64,000 nt of DNA, taken from positions 3,162,001 to 3,226,000 of the forward strand of contig NZ_LT607752.1 in the NCBI RefSeq assembly GCF_900090265.1, given 5' to 3'. The notes beneath the pieces are model-generated. The model was not told the origin of the DNA, did no database searches, and saw only the letters and a list, made by a program, of their open reading frames with translations. A program made the position numbers and the translations under genes. Source of the DNA: Micromonospora rifamycinica (lineage in GTDB: Bacteria; Actinomycetota; Actinomycetes; Mycobacteriales; Micromonosporaceae). The stretch's first letter is position 1; every line of letters starts with the position of its first letter. Below, one piece after another: positions 8,635 through 17,013 of this stretch.

Positions 8635-9719
8635 GCGGGGTCGCCGGCGAGGGCGTCGGCGCGCAGCCGGGCGGCGGCCCGCAGCAGCGCGGCGGCCTCC
8701 TCCCGCTCCGGGTCGGCGGCCCGCTCGCCGGCCGCCAGGGCCAGCACCTCGGACACCTCGGCGATGCCGCCGAGGGCCTCGCGCACCGGTCGGCCCAGCG
8801 CGCCGGTCTGCCCGCGCGCCTCGTCCCGGCAGAAGTACGCCAGCTCACAGCCGGCCAGGCAGTCCGGCGCATAGCGGGCCGGCACGGTCCGCAGCGCGGC
8901 GGTCAGCCTCGCCGGATCGGCCGCCGGGTCGGCGGTGAAGTCGGCCGGCACGGCGGCGAGCAGGTCGTCCAGCCGGGCCATCCGGTCCAGCTGGCGGCGC
9001 AGCACCAGCAGCTGCTTGCGGACGTCGATCAGGCTGGCCACCGGCCGGTTGGCGAAGTCCTGCGGGCAGACCAGCACCACGTCGGGCGACACCGACTCCG
9101 GATCCCGCCCTCCGGCGGCGAGCAGCTCGCGCAGGGCCAGCACGTAGACGGCCGACTGGATGGCGGCGGCGGACACCTTCGCCGGGTCGGCCTGCCCGTC
9201 GATCACCGGGAACGACTTGATCTCCACGACGTGGAACCGGCCACCGAGCCGGGCGGCCACCAGGTCCGGTTCCAGGTGCACCCGCTGACCCGCGACGTCC
9301 AGCCCGAGCAGCGGATGGTCGAACAGCGCGGCGTCCGGCCCGGTGGCGGTCAGCGCGGCCCGGGACCGTTCCCGCCGGTCCGGCAGGTCGTCCGCCCCGC
9401 CCAGGTCCGTCCAGCTCGCCCGCGGCGGCACCGGTACGCCCAACCGCTGCGCGACCAGCCGCAACAGCTCCGCCCCACCGTCCGCCTTGACCTGCGCCTC
9501 GAACGCGTTGCCCCGGGTGATGGCGAACCGGGACTGGCCGAACCGGGCCGGGAAGCCGACCCGCCCGGCGAGCGCGGTCTTGTCCACCCCGGCGCCGTCC
9601 AGCACCGCCCGCCGGGCGCAGCCGGGGTTACCGGTGAGCGCGGCGAGCGTCCGGGCGTTGTGTCGTTTCGGGGGCGCGTCGCCCCGGATCGCGGCCAGGC
9701 GTTGCGCGGTGCTCGTCAC
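8631..9719 (-). CDS. RecB/Cas4-like PD-(D/E)XK nuclease with probable 4Fe-4S cluster
   Basis: A 362-residue protein. It has a RecB-type nuclease core: GNAFE (Glu74), HLEPDL (Asp152), VVEIKSF (Glu167, Lys169) and the helix motif IQSAVY (Gln188). One cysteine near the N terminus (Cys34 in NPGCARR) and three near the C terminus (Cys287, Cys291, Cys297 in CLAGCELAYFC) reproduce the split cysteine arrangement that holds a 4Fe-4S cluster in Cas4 and AddB nucleases. It should cut or trim DNA ends. No cas genes are nearby. Start GTG 9719 chosen because the open frame further upstream has no domain sequence; it is translationally coupled to the next gene by ATGA. Confidence 0.82.
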   Translation of the reverse strand: MTSTAQRLAAIRGDAPPKRHNARTLAALTGNPGCARRAVLDGAGVDKTALAGRVGFPARFGQSRFAITRGNAFEAQVKADGGAELLRLVAQRLGVPVPPRASWTDLGGADDLPDRRERSRAALTATGPDAALFDHPLLGLDVAGQRVHLEPDLVAARLGGRFHVVEIKSFPVIDGQADPAKVSAAAIQSAVYVLALRELLAAGGRDPESVSPDVVLVCPQDFANRPVASLIDVRKQLLVLRRQLDRMARLDDLLAAVPADFTADPAADPARLTAALRTVPARYAPDCLAGCELAYFCRDEARGQTGALGRPVREALGGIAEVSEVLALAAGERAADPEREEAAALLRAAARLRADALAGDPA

Positions 9720-9781
9720 GACAGGCCACGATAGCCGCCCCCGCCGACCCTGCCCCGCCCGACGACGCCCGCGCCGGCCCG

Positions 9782-9863
9782 GGGCGGCGCCGGCTTCCGC
9801 GGCCGGCGGAGCGGAGCCCGGGTGGTGCGGGGGCGGCGCCGGGTTCAGCGGCCGGCGGAGCGG
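9782..9863. repeat. Imperfect direct repeat of about 33 bp in an intergenic stretch
   Basis: Two ~33-base copies (9782-9814 and 9831-9863), 49 bases apart and differing at a few positions, lie in the 295-base space between the nuclease gene and the zinc-ribbon gene. I see no convincing gene in 9720-10014. Confidence 0.7.
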
Positions 9864-10014
9864 TTCCAGGGTGAACGGGGCGAGTGGGCACCGGCGGACG
9901 GCCGGCGACGACGGCGCGACCGGCGACGGCCCGGGGTGCAGAGCGGGCGGGTGCCGGTCGGCGCCGGCCCCGCCGGCGGCCCGCCGATCAGCCAGCACAG
10001 GAAGCGGGCCACGG

Positions 10015-10248
10015 TCAGCCGACCGGGAGGCGACGGGCCTCGTCGGCGCTGACGGGGTACTCGGTGCCGCAGAACGAGCACTGCTGCGCGTACCGCGTCC
10101 GGACCGGGATCAGCGGGACGAAGAACACGGTGAACTTCGTGACCCGGCGGCTGATCACCTGTGCGGCCCGGTTGCCGCAGTGCCGGCAGACGGCGGTCAC
10201 CACCCCCGCCCGGATGACCCGGGTGCGGAGTCCGAAGATGAGGAGCAT
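10015..10248 (-). CDS. Small zinc-ribbon protein
   Basis: A 77-residue protein with two CxxC knuckles (CRHCGN and CSFCGTE) around a hydrophobic strand TKFTVFFVPLIPV, the layout of the actinobacterial zinc-ribbon_15-type small proteins. It begins MLLIFGLRTRV, which matches how I recall these proteins starting, so ATG 10248 is preferred over the longer open frame; the GGAGG runs directly into the ATG, an unusually tight spacing. Function of the family is unknown; zinc binding is the only safe prediction. Confidence 0.75.
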   Translation of the reverse strand: MLLIFGLRTRVIRAGVVTAVCRHCGNRAAQVISRRVTKFTVFFVPLIPVRTRYAQQCSFCGTEYPVSADEARRLPVG

Positions 10249-10369
10249 CCTCCGGCAGTACCCAGCCCGGCCGGCCGGGAACCACCGGACGACGATGTCC
10301 GCGCCCGGGGCGGCACCCGGACGGGCACCGCCCCGGCGGATGCCACCGCTGCCGCCCCGGTGCGGCCGG

Positions 10370-11707
10370 TCAGGGCGTCCAGTCCGGGCGCAGCGGGTAA
10401 CCGTTGCCACCCGCCGGCCCGTTCCGGGTCGCCAGCACCTGGTGCAGCTGGATGCCGTTGCGCTCGAAGGCCAACCGCGACCCGGCCATGTAGAGGCCCC
10501 AGACCCGGGCCGTGCCCAGGCCCACCTCGTCGACGCAGAAGTCCCAGTTCGCCACGAGGTTGCGGCACCAGGCGGCCAGCGTCAGCGCGTAGTGCTGCCG
10601 CAGGTTCTCCTCGTGGTGCACCTCGAACCCGGCGTCGTGCACCTCGCCGATCAGGCGGCCCGGCCCGGCCAGCTCGCCGTCGGGAAAGACGTACCGGTCG
10701 ATGAACGCGCCCGACCGGTGCGGGGCGCGGTTGTCGGCCCGGGTGATGCAGTGGTTGAGCAGCCGGCCACCGGGACGCAGCCGGTCCCGCAGGGCGCGGA
10801 AGTACGCCGGGTAGTTGCGCACCCCGATGTGCTCGGTCAACCCGATCGAGGAGACCGCGTCGAACTGCTCCCGGGGGGCGTCGCGGTAGTCGAGGTGGCG
10901 CACCTCGGCCAGCCCGGTCAGGCCCTCCCGTTCGATGGCCGCCCGCGCCCACTGCGCCTGCGCCCGGGACAGGGTCACCCCGATCGCCCGTACGCCGTAC
11001 TCGCGGGCCGCGTGCCGGACCATCCCGCCCCAGCCGCAGCCGACGTCGAGCAGGCGCATCCCCGGCTGGAGCGCCAGCTTGCCGGCCACCAGGTCGTACT
11101 TGGCCGCCTGGGCCTGCTCCAGGGTGTCGGTCGGGCTGCGGTACACCGCGCAGGTGTACGTCATCGAGTCGCCGAGCACCTTCTCGTAGAAGGCGTTCGA
11201 CACGTCGTAGTGGTGCGAGATGGCGGTGCTGTCCCGGCCCCGGGAGTGCCGCAGCCCGCCCATCACCCGCCGCCAGCGGGGCAGCGCCTCCTGCGGCGGG
11301 GCCGGCGGGGGCCGTAGCCGCTCCCAGCCCAGCCCGCGGGCCAGGGCCAGCGCCTCGGCCACCGGGGGAATCCGCAACCGCAGGTCGGACAGGACGCTCA
11401 GGGCCTCGTACGGGTCGCCGGGGTGCACCCCGCCCAGCTCCAGGTCACCGCTGACGTACGCCCGCACCATGCCCAGGTCACCCGGGGCGGTGAGCAGGTA
11501 GGACAGCCCCCGCTCGGAGCGGACGTCGAGGGTGATCCCGGCGTCGGCCGGGCCGATCGCGCTGCCGTCGTAACCGGTGACGCGGATCGGCAGGTCCCCC
11601 GTGGTGACCGCGCGGACGACGTCGGCGACGGTCGGACCGGGCCGACCTCCCGCCGGTGGGCTGGCCGGGGCGCCCGCCGCCCCCTGTTCTCGGTCGGTCA
11701 GGCTCAT
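10370..11707 (-). CDS. tmsB: SAM-dependent fatty-acyl methyltransferase (cyclopropane-synthase family), probable TmsB
   Basis: A 445-residue member of the cyclopropane fatty acid synthase family. The SAM-binding fold shows LLDVGCGWGGMVRHAA and GVTLSRAQ, and the acyl-binding half shows AISHHYDVSNAFYEKVLG and SIGLTEHIG. In actinobacteria, an enzyme of this family beside an FAD-linked oxidase makes 10-methylene and then 10-methyl fatty acids (TmsB/BfaB with TmsA/BfaA). Here the oxidase gene lies directly upstream and overlaps by ATGA at 11704-11707. Micromonospora lipids contain 10-methyl branched acids, which fits. Simple cyclopropanation is the alternative. Confidence 0.88.
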   Translation of the reverse strand: MSLTDREQGAAGAPASPPAGGRPGPTVADVVRAVTTGDLPIRVTGYDGSAIGPADAGITLDVRSERGLSYLLTAPGDLGMVRAYVSGDLELGGVHPGDPYEALSVLSDLRLRIPPVAEALALARGLGWERLRPPPAPPQEALPRWRRVMGGLRHSRGRDSTAISHHYDVSNAFYEKVLGDSMTYTCAVYRSPTDTLEQAQAAKYDLVAGKLALQPGMRLLDVGCGWGGMVRHAAREYGVRAIGVTLSRAQAQWARAAIEREGLTGLAEVRHLDYRDAPREQFDAVSSIGLTEHIGVRNYPAYFRALRDRLRPGGRLLNHCITRADNRAPHRSGAFIDRYVFPDGELAGPGRLIGEVHDAGFEVHHEENLRQHYALTLAAWCRNLVANWDFCVDEVGLGTARVWGLYMAGSRLAFERNGIQLHQVLATRNGPAGGNGYPLRPDWTP

Positions 11708-13086
11708 CTTCGTGCAACCGCCTTCTCGTAGAGTCCGGTGAGCCGGTGGTCCGGGTCGTAGCGGTCCTTGACGGCACGCCAGGTCTCCCCGCCGTAGAGC
11801 CGGTCGAAGGCCGCCCGGTCGTAGTACGCGTCGGAGTAGAGCGACTTGTGCCCGCCCAGCTCCGACACCGCCCGCTCGATCGAGCGGTTCACGTCGCCGT
11901 CGGCGGCACCCGCCGCGATCGGCACACTGCCCCAGAATCCGATGTTGACGTACGTCCGGCCGGGGTGCAGCGGGTAGAGCGGCCAGGCCCGGGCCGAGCC
12001 GGGGCCGGCGGGCTCCCGCAGCCGTAGCGGGCAGAGCCACACCGGGGTCATCCCCACCTCGCGGTCGAACCAGCGCAGGAACTCGGCGGTGGCGTCCAGC
12101 GGGATCTCGACGTCCTGGACGACCCGTTCCCGGGCCGGTCGACCCCGCCACCGGTCCACCCGGGCCGCCACCTGGTAGCGGTGCTCCAGCCGGACCAGCC
12201 GGTGGTAGACGTCGCTGCGCCGCCAGCGGGCCGGCCAGAGCCGACGCACCACCGGGTGCTGCACCCCGAACGCGGCCGAGCACCAGAACCAGTCGGTGTC
12301 CCACCGCCACAGGTAGTCGTGACCGCTCAGGGTGTCCCGCACCCGGCGGCGCAACGAGCGGTAGTAGACGTCCTGGCCGGTGTAGTCGCTGAGCCGCTCC
12401 GGCTCGTCGGTGAAGGAGCCGAGCACCAGGTAGGACTCGCCGGGGCTGAACACCACACCGTCCATCGCGTCGACCGGTCGCCCCTCCCACTCGCCCTTGG
12501 CGACCACGTCGGCGATCGCGTCGGTCAGCTCTGCCAGCCGGCTGAACCGGACGTTGCGCAGGGCCACCGCCCGACCCACCGGCTGGAGTTCGATGCGCAG
12601 CCGGGTGGCGTACCCCAGGCTGCCCAGCGAGTTGGGGAAGGCGGCGAACAGGTCGGCGTGCGGCCCGTCCGGACGGGCGGTGACCACCTCCCCGGCACCG
12701 GTGAGGACGTCCAGTTCGACGACCGACTCGTGCGGCAGCCCGTTGCGGAACGACGTCGACTCGATGCCCAGCCCGGTGACCGCGCCACCCAGGGTGATCG
12801 TCCGCAGCTGCGGCACCACCAGGGGCATCAGCCCGTGCGGGAGGGTCGCGTCGACCAGGTCCTCATAGGTGCACATGCCCTGCACGTCGGCGGTACGGGC
12901 GACCGGGTCGACCGACAGGACGCCACCCAGCCCGCTCACGTCGAGCCCGGGGGTGCCGGTGGCCGACCGGGGTCGGAACAGGTTGGAGGTGCGTTTGGCC
13001 AACCGTACGGGGTGCCCGGGAGGCACGGCGGCGTACGACCGCCGCAACGTGTCCACCGCCAGCTCATGATCACGCTGTGCGCGCAT
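11704..13086 (-). CDS. tmsA: FAD-linked oxidoreductase, probable TmsA (10-methylene reductase)
   Basis: A 460-residue flavoprotein. The FAD-binding-4 domain fills about residues 25-210 and includes the pyrophosphate loop PQLRTITLGGAVTGLGIES; the C-terminal half resembles the DprE1/DHCR24-like oxidases. In the Tms/Bfa pathway this protein reduces the 10-methylene group left by the methyltransferase to a 10-methyl group with NADPH, giving 10-methylstearate (tuberculostearate) in membrane phospholipids. The gene starts at ATG 13086 and overlaps the methyltransferase start by 4 bases. The assignment rests on the gene pair plus family resemblance, with no alignment available. Confidence 0.85.
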   Translation of the reverse strand: MRAQRDHELAVDTLRRSYAAVPPGHPVRLAKRTSNLFRPRSATGTPGLDVSGLGGVLSVDPVARTADVQGMCTYEDLVDATLPHGLMPLVVPQLRTITLGGAVTGLGIESTSFRNGLPHESVVELDVLTGAGEVVTARPDGPHADLFAAFPNSLGSLGYATRLRIELQPVGRAVALRNVRFSRLAELTDAIADVVAKGEWEGRPVDAMDGVVFSPGESYLVLGSFTDEPERLSDYTGQDVYYRSLRRRVRDTLSGHDYLWRWDTDWFWCSAAFGVQHPVVRRLWPARWRRSDVYHRLVRLEHRYQVAARVDRWRGRPARERVVQDVEIPLDATAEFLRWFDREVGMTPVWLCPLRLREPAGPGSARAWPLYPLHPGRTYVNIGFWGSVPIAAGAADGDVNRSIERAVSELGGHKSLYSDAYYDRAAFDRLYGGETWRAVKDRYDPDHRLTGLYEKAVARR

Positions 13087-13224
13087 GAGATCACCTTACG
13101 CGCGAAGCGGCGTTCCGGGGGGACACCCCGCACCGACCGTCCATCGGGGCGGCCGGTCGTCGACCGGGTCACCAGGCGGTGGGCCGACTGGCCGTCGACC
13201 CCGCCGGTAGGTCACCATTCCGCC

Positions 13225-13950
13225 ATGGCCGTCCCCGATCCCCACCGCGACCCGTCCGGCACCGTGTACGGCGGTCGGCCGGCTGCCCGGCCCGCACCGC
13301 CCCGGGATCCGCTGATGCGGTTCGCGCTGGTCACCGGGCTGGCGGGCGTACTGCTGGGGGTGTTCTTCGCCACCGGCGTGCTGGGCGGCGGCGACGGCGA
13401 CGGGCAGCCGGTGGTGCCCGCCGCCGCACCGACCCCCGGCACGACGACCGAGGCGGTGCCGGCCACCGGCCCGTCGCCCAGCCCGACCCCGTCGCCCACC
13501 CCCACCCCCAGCCCGTCGCCGACCACCCCGGCCCCGGTCTCCGGGCCGATCGTGCTGCGCGCGGTCACCTCGGGCCTCTGCCTCGGCACCGACGGCGGCG
13601 GCGAGACGGCCACCGCCGAGCTGGCCGTCTGCACCGGTGGGCCGGAACAGCGGTGGGTCGCCAACCCGGTCGCCCCGGACCTCGTGACGCTCACCAACGC
13701 CGGCCACGGGCAGTGCCTCGACGTCGAGGGCGGCAGCCGGGACGACGGCGCACGGCTCCAGCAGTTCGGCTGCCACGGACAGGCCAACCAGCAGTGGCGG
13801 CTGACCCCGGTCGGCACCGGGCCGGTCCTGCTGGTCGGCGTCGGGTCCGGCCGGTGTGCACAGGTCCGCGACGGCGGCACCGCGCCCGGCGACGACCTGG
13901 TGCAGGCCACCTGCACCGCCGCCGCCGGCCAGCAGTGGACCCTCGGCTGA
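13225..13950 (+). CDS. Membrane-anchored ricin-type beta-trefoil lectin
   Basis: A 241-residue protein. A basic/proline-rich cytoplasmic N terminus (~30 residues) leads into one membrane helix (FALVTGLAGVLLGVFFATGVL), then a Thr/Pro/Ser linker with many SPTP repeats (~80-110), then a single ricin B-type trefoil with paired cysteines and three QxW repeats (EQRW, NQQW, GQQW). It should display a carbohydrate-binding domain on the outside of the membrane. No catalytic domain is attached. ATG 13225 is preferred; ATG 13315 (MRFALV) would remove the cytoplasmic part. Confidence 0.85.
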   Translation: MAVPDPHRDPSGTVYGGRPAARPAPPRDPLMRFALVTGLAGVLLGVFFATGVLGGGDGDGQPVVPAAAPTPGTTTEAVPATGPSPSPTPSPTPTPSPSPTTPAPVSGPIVLRAVTSGLCLGTDGGGETATAELAVCTGGPEQRWVANPVAPDLVTLTNAGHGQCLDVEGGSRDDGARLQQFGCHGQANQQWRLTPVGTGPVLLVGVGSGRCAQVRDGGTAPGDDLVQATCTAAAGQQWTLG

Positions 13951-13986
13951 CCGGCCGGCCGGCGGTGGACCCTCGGCTGACCGGCC
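13935..13986. repeat. 22-bp direct duplication at the lectin stop codon
   Basis: A 22-base segment containing the lectin stop codon (13935-13956) is repeated exactly at 13965-13986, 30 bases on. It looks like a local duplication and has no clear function. Confidence 0.85.
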
Positions 13987-14022
13987 GACGGGGTGGGTCG
14001 GCATGCGGTTCCCCTTCACCGG

Positions 14023-15330
14023 TCAGCCCCGGTAGCTCCAGGCGCCGGTGTGCCCGGCGGGCACCGGCACCGGCAGCGACGGTGGTGGCACCGACCGGCG
14101 TCCGCGTCGCAGCAGCAGCGACAGCACCCCGGCCCCGATCGAGAGCACCCCGGCCGCGTACCAGGCCGGCGCGTAGTCGCCGAGCCGGTCGCGGACCAGG
14201 CCGGCGCCGGTCGCCGCGGCAGCCGCCCCGAACTGGTGCGCGGCGAAGACCCAGCCGAAGACCACCGCCGCCGACTCGCCGAAGTACTCCCGGCACAGGG
14301 CCACCGTCGGCGGCACGGTCGCCACCCAGTCCAGCCCGTAGAAGACGACGAAGACCAGCATGCTGGGCCCGGTGCCGCCGGTGAACAGGGCGGGCAGCAG
14401 CAACAGCGACAGCCCGCGCAGCCCGTAGTAGCCGGCGAGCAGCAGCCGGCTGTCCATCCGGTCGGTGAGCCAGCCCGAGGCGACGACCCCGACGATGTCG
14501 AAGAGCCCGACCAGGGCGAGCAGGCCCGCCGCCGTGGTCTGCGGCATGCCGTGGTCGTGCGCGGCCGGCACGAAGTGGGTGCCGACCAGGCCGTTGGTGG
14601 TCGCCCCGCAGATCGCGAAGCCGCCCGCGAGCAGCCAGAACGGGCGGGTCCGGGCGGCGGCGGCGAACGCGGCCACCGCCCGCGCGGCGGCGCCGCCGGT
14701 CGAGGGCGGCCGGGGCGTCACCTCGGTCGCGCCGTAGGCGGGCAGGCCGAGGTCCGCCGGGTGTTCCCGCAACCACCACACCACCAGGGGTACGACCGCC
14801 AACGCGGCCCCGGCCACCACCAGTGCCGCCGTCCGCCAGCCGTGGTCGCGGACCAGCACCGCGAGCAGCGGCAGGAAGACCAGCTGGCCGGCGGTCCCAC
14901 CGGCGGTGAGCACCCCGGTGACCAGCCCACGGCGGCGGACGAACCAGCGCCCGGTGACGGTGGCGACGAAGGCCAGCGCCATCGAGCCGGTGCCCAGCCC
15001 GACCAGCACGCCCCAGCAGAGGATCAGCTGCCAGCTCGCGGTCATGAAGACGGTCAGCCCGCTGCCCAGGGCCACCAGCGCCAACGCGCCGGCCACCACC
15101 CGGCGGATGCCGAACCGGTCCATCAGCGCGGCGGCGAACGGCGCGGTCAGCCCGTAGAGCAGCAGGTTGACCGAGACGGCGGCGGAGATGGTGGCCAGCG
15201 GCCAGCGGAACTCGGCGTGCAGCGGGTGCAGCAGCACCGACGGGGTGGCGCGGAAGCCGGCCGCGCCGACCAGCGCGACGAAGGCGACGGCGGCCACGGT
15301 CCAGGCCGGGTGGAGACGGGCTCGGGTCAT
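14023..15330 (-). CDS. MFS transporter
   Basis: A 435-residue major facilitator with twelve predicted membrane helices and no long loops. The motif-A-like loop after helix 2 reads ALMDRFGIRR, and a second copy lies in the C-terminal half (GWLTDRMDSRLL). The overall look is that of the monocarboxylate/oxalate-formate group of transporters. It is transcribed divergently from a GlxA-type regulator across a 71-base gap, so that regulator probably controls it. Substrate not predictable. Confidence 0.9.
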   Translation of the reverse strand: MTRARLHPAWTVAAVAFVALVGAAGFRATPSVLLHPLHAEFRWPLATISAAVSVNLLLYGLTAPFAAALMDRFGIRRVVAGALALVALGSGLTVFMTASWQLILCWGVLVGLGTGSMALAFVATVTGRWFVRRRGLVTGVLTAGGTAGQLVFLPLLAVLVRDHGWRTAALVVAGAALAVVPLVVWWLREHPADLGLPAYGATEVTPRPPSTGGAAARAVAAFAAAARTRPFWLLAGGFAICGATTNGLVGTHFVPAAHDHGMPQTTAAGLLALVGLFDIVGVVASGWLTDRMDSRLLLAGYYGLRGLSLLLLPALFTGGTGPSMLVFVVFYGLDWVATVPPTVALCREYFGESAAVVFGWVFAAHQFGAAAAATGAGLVRDRLGDYAPAWYAAGVLSIGAGVLSLLLRRGRRSVPPPSLPVPVPAGHTGAWSYRG

Positions 15331-15401
15331 GCTCCGAGTCTCGGCGGCGGCCCGACCCGGTGGTGAGTGGCCGGAAAGCCATCGTACGCAATAATCGGGC
15401 C

Positions 15402-16454
15402 ATGACCCTCGTGCCGCACCGGATCGGCGTGCTCGCTCTCGACGGGGTGGTCGGCCTCGACCTGGGCACCCCGGCGCAGGTCTTCGGGGCGGCCCGCGAC
15501 GCCGACCGGCGACCGCTCTACACCGTCGACACCTGCACCCCCGGCGGCCGGCCGGTGCGCAGCTCCGCCGGCTTCCGGGTCCTCCCCGACCACGGGCTCG
15601 ACCTGCTGGCCACCGTCGACACGGTGGTGCTGCCCGGCCTGCACGGCAGCGCCCCGATGACCGACGGCACGATCGACCCGGCGGTGACCGTGGCGCTGCG
15701 GGCCGCCCACCGGCGGGGCGCGCGGATCATGTCGATCTGCACCGGCGCGTTCGCGCTGGCCGCCGCCGGGCTGCTCGACGGGCTGCCGGCGACCACCCAC
15801 TGGGCGTACGCGGACCACTTCCGCCGGCTCCACCCGACCGTCGACCTCGACCCGGACGTGCTCTTCATCGACGCCGGCCGGGTGCTCACCTCGGCCGGCG
15901 TCGCCGCCGGGATCGACCTCTGCCTGCACGTCGTGCGCAGCGACCACGGCAGCGCGGTGGCCAACCGGGCGGCCCGACGGTGCGTGGTGCCGCCGTGGCG
16001 CGACGGCGGCCAGGCCCAGTACATCGAACGACCGGTGCCCCGCACCCCGGCCAGCGGCACCTCGACCACCCGGGAGTGGGCCCGGCAACGGCTGCACGAG
16101 CCGGTCACCCTGCGGGAACTCGCCGCCCACGCCCGGATGAGCGTCCGCACCTTCACCCGGCACTTCCGCTCGGAGACCGGGCTGAGCCCGGCACAGTGGC
16201 TGCTCCAGCAGCGCACCGACCACGCCCGGCTGCTCCTGGAGACCACCGACCTGAGCGTCGAGCAGGTGGCCCGGCGGGCCGGCTTCGGCACCACCGCCGC
16301 GCTGCGCCAGCGGCTGCACACCCGGATCGGGGTCTCCCCGTCGGCCTACCGTCGCACCTTCCGCCGCGCAGACTCCGGCACCCGGCCCGACGGCTCACCA
16401 CCCGTCCCGGCCCCGGGCTCAGGCGGGTTGCGGCTGGTCGCGGAGCATCCGTAG
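15402..16454 (+). CDS. GlxA-type regulator (DJ-1/PfpI domain plus AraC helix-turn-helix)
   Basis: A 350-residue transcription factor. Residues ~5-185 form a DJ-1/PfpI-like domain that includes the nucleophile-elbow motif SICTGAFALAAAGLLDG, as in GlxA/FtrA/CdhR-type regulators. Residues ~235-330 form an AraC double helix-turn-helix (TLRELAAHARMSVRTFTRHFRSETG, with VARRAGFG in the second half). Members respond to small metabolites, often amines or amino acids. The divergent MFS gene is the obvious target. ATG 15402 begins the domain; the frame upstream lies in the shared promoter region. Confidence 0.92.
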   Translation: MTLVPHRIGVLALDGVVGLDLGTPAQVFGAARDADRRPLYTVDTCTPGGRPVRSSAGFRVLPDHGLDLLATVDTVVLPGLHGSAPMTDGTIDPAVTVALRAAHRRGARIMSICTGAFALAAAGLLDGLPATTHWAYADHFRRLHPTVDLDPDVLFIDAGRVLTSAGVAAGIDLCLHVVRSDHGSAVANRAARRCVVPPWRDGGQAQYIERPVPRTPASGTSTTREWARQRLHEPVTLRELAAHARMSVRTFTRHFRSETGLSPAQWLLQQRTDHARLLLETTDLSVEQVARRAGFGTTAALRQRLHTRIGVSPSAYRRTFRRADSGTRPDGSPPVPAPGSGGLRLVAEHP

Positions 16455-16895
16455 CTGCGCCAGATGCCGGGGCAGGTGCACCCGGGCGTGCAGGTCGAGC
16501 GTGCGCGACCAGGGCAGCGGTTCGTCGACGACCAGCTCGAAACCCTCCCGCAGGTGCGTCTCGACCGGAGTGTCGGCGGCCGGGCCGAGCCGGTCCACCA
16601 GCGCGCAGAGCCGCCGGCTGGTGGCCCGCAGCACGGTGGTCAGGCCGGGCAGCCCGCCGCACTCGGCGACCAGGGCGTCCAGCTCCGGCCGGTGGACGCC
16701 GGCCAGGTCGTAGAAGGCGAACGGCGCACCGGCCAGCACCGCCTCGGACACCTCGCTCATCAGCCCGTCGTTGGCGACCAGGTGCGCCACGATCCGCGCC
16801 GCGTCCCACCCGCCCGGCCCCGCCGGGCCGAAGCCGCCCGCCTCCACCTCGGCGAGCACACTCCGGTACGCCGCTCGCAGCCCCGCGCTCTCCAC
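16419..16895 (-). CDS. DinB/maleylpyruvate-isomerase-like four-helix protein
   Basis: A 158-residue all-helical protein resembling the mycothiol-dependent maleylpyruvate isomerase / DinB superfamily: an N-terminal helix, then WDAARIVAHLVANDGLM with the His usual for metal or thiol chemistry, and a C-terminal HLPRHLAQLRML helix. Function within this superfamily is rarely known; many act with mycothiol. It converges on the GlxA-type gene and the two overlap by 36 bases at their ends. Start GTG 16895 is chosen; GTG 16916 is possible. Confidence 0.65.
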   Translation of the reverse strand: MESAGLRAAYRSVLAEVEAGGFGPAGPGGWDAARIVAHLVANDGLMSEVSEAVLAGAPFAFYDLAGVHRPELDALVAECGGLPGLTTVLRATSRRLCALVDRLGPAADTPVETHLREGFELVVDEPLPWSRTLDLHARVHLPRHLAQLRMLRDQPQPA

Positions 16896-17013
16896 CCGTC
16901 CAGTCAACCCCGCGACACCCCGTCGGGCGGGGGGTTGTACGGGCCGGATCACCCGGACGGGCGGCCCGGCCCGGCACGGCCGGCATCGACGCCCGGCACC
17001 GGCACGGCCGGCG

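Noticed and set aside
9845..10285. Small protein downstream of the zinc-ribbon gene (MARFLCWLIGG...)
   Set aside because: The sequence turns into Arg/Pro-rich low complexity at once, has no ribosome site and looks like translated intergenic DNA.
10370..12490. A 706-codon frame suggesting a fused oxidase-methyltransferase
   Set aside because: The upstream third is an out-of-frame reading of the flavoprotein gene. The methyltransferase starts at ATG 11707, coupled by ATGA, so there are two proteins.
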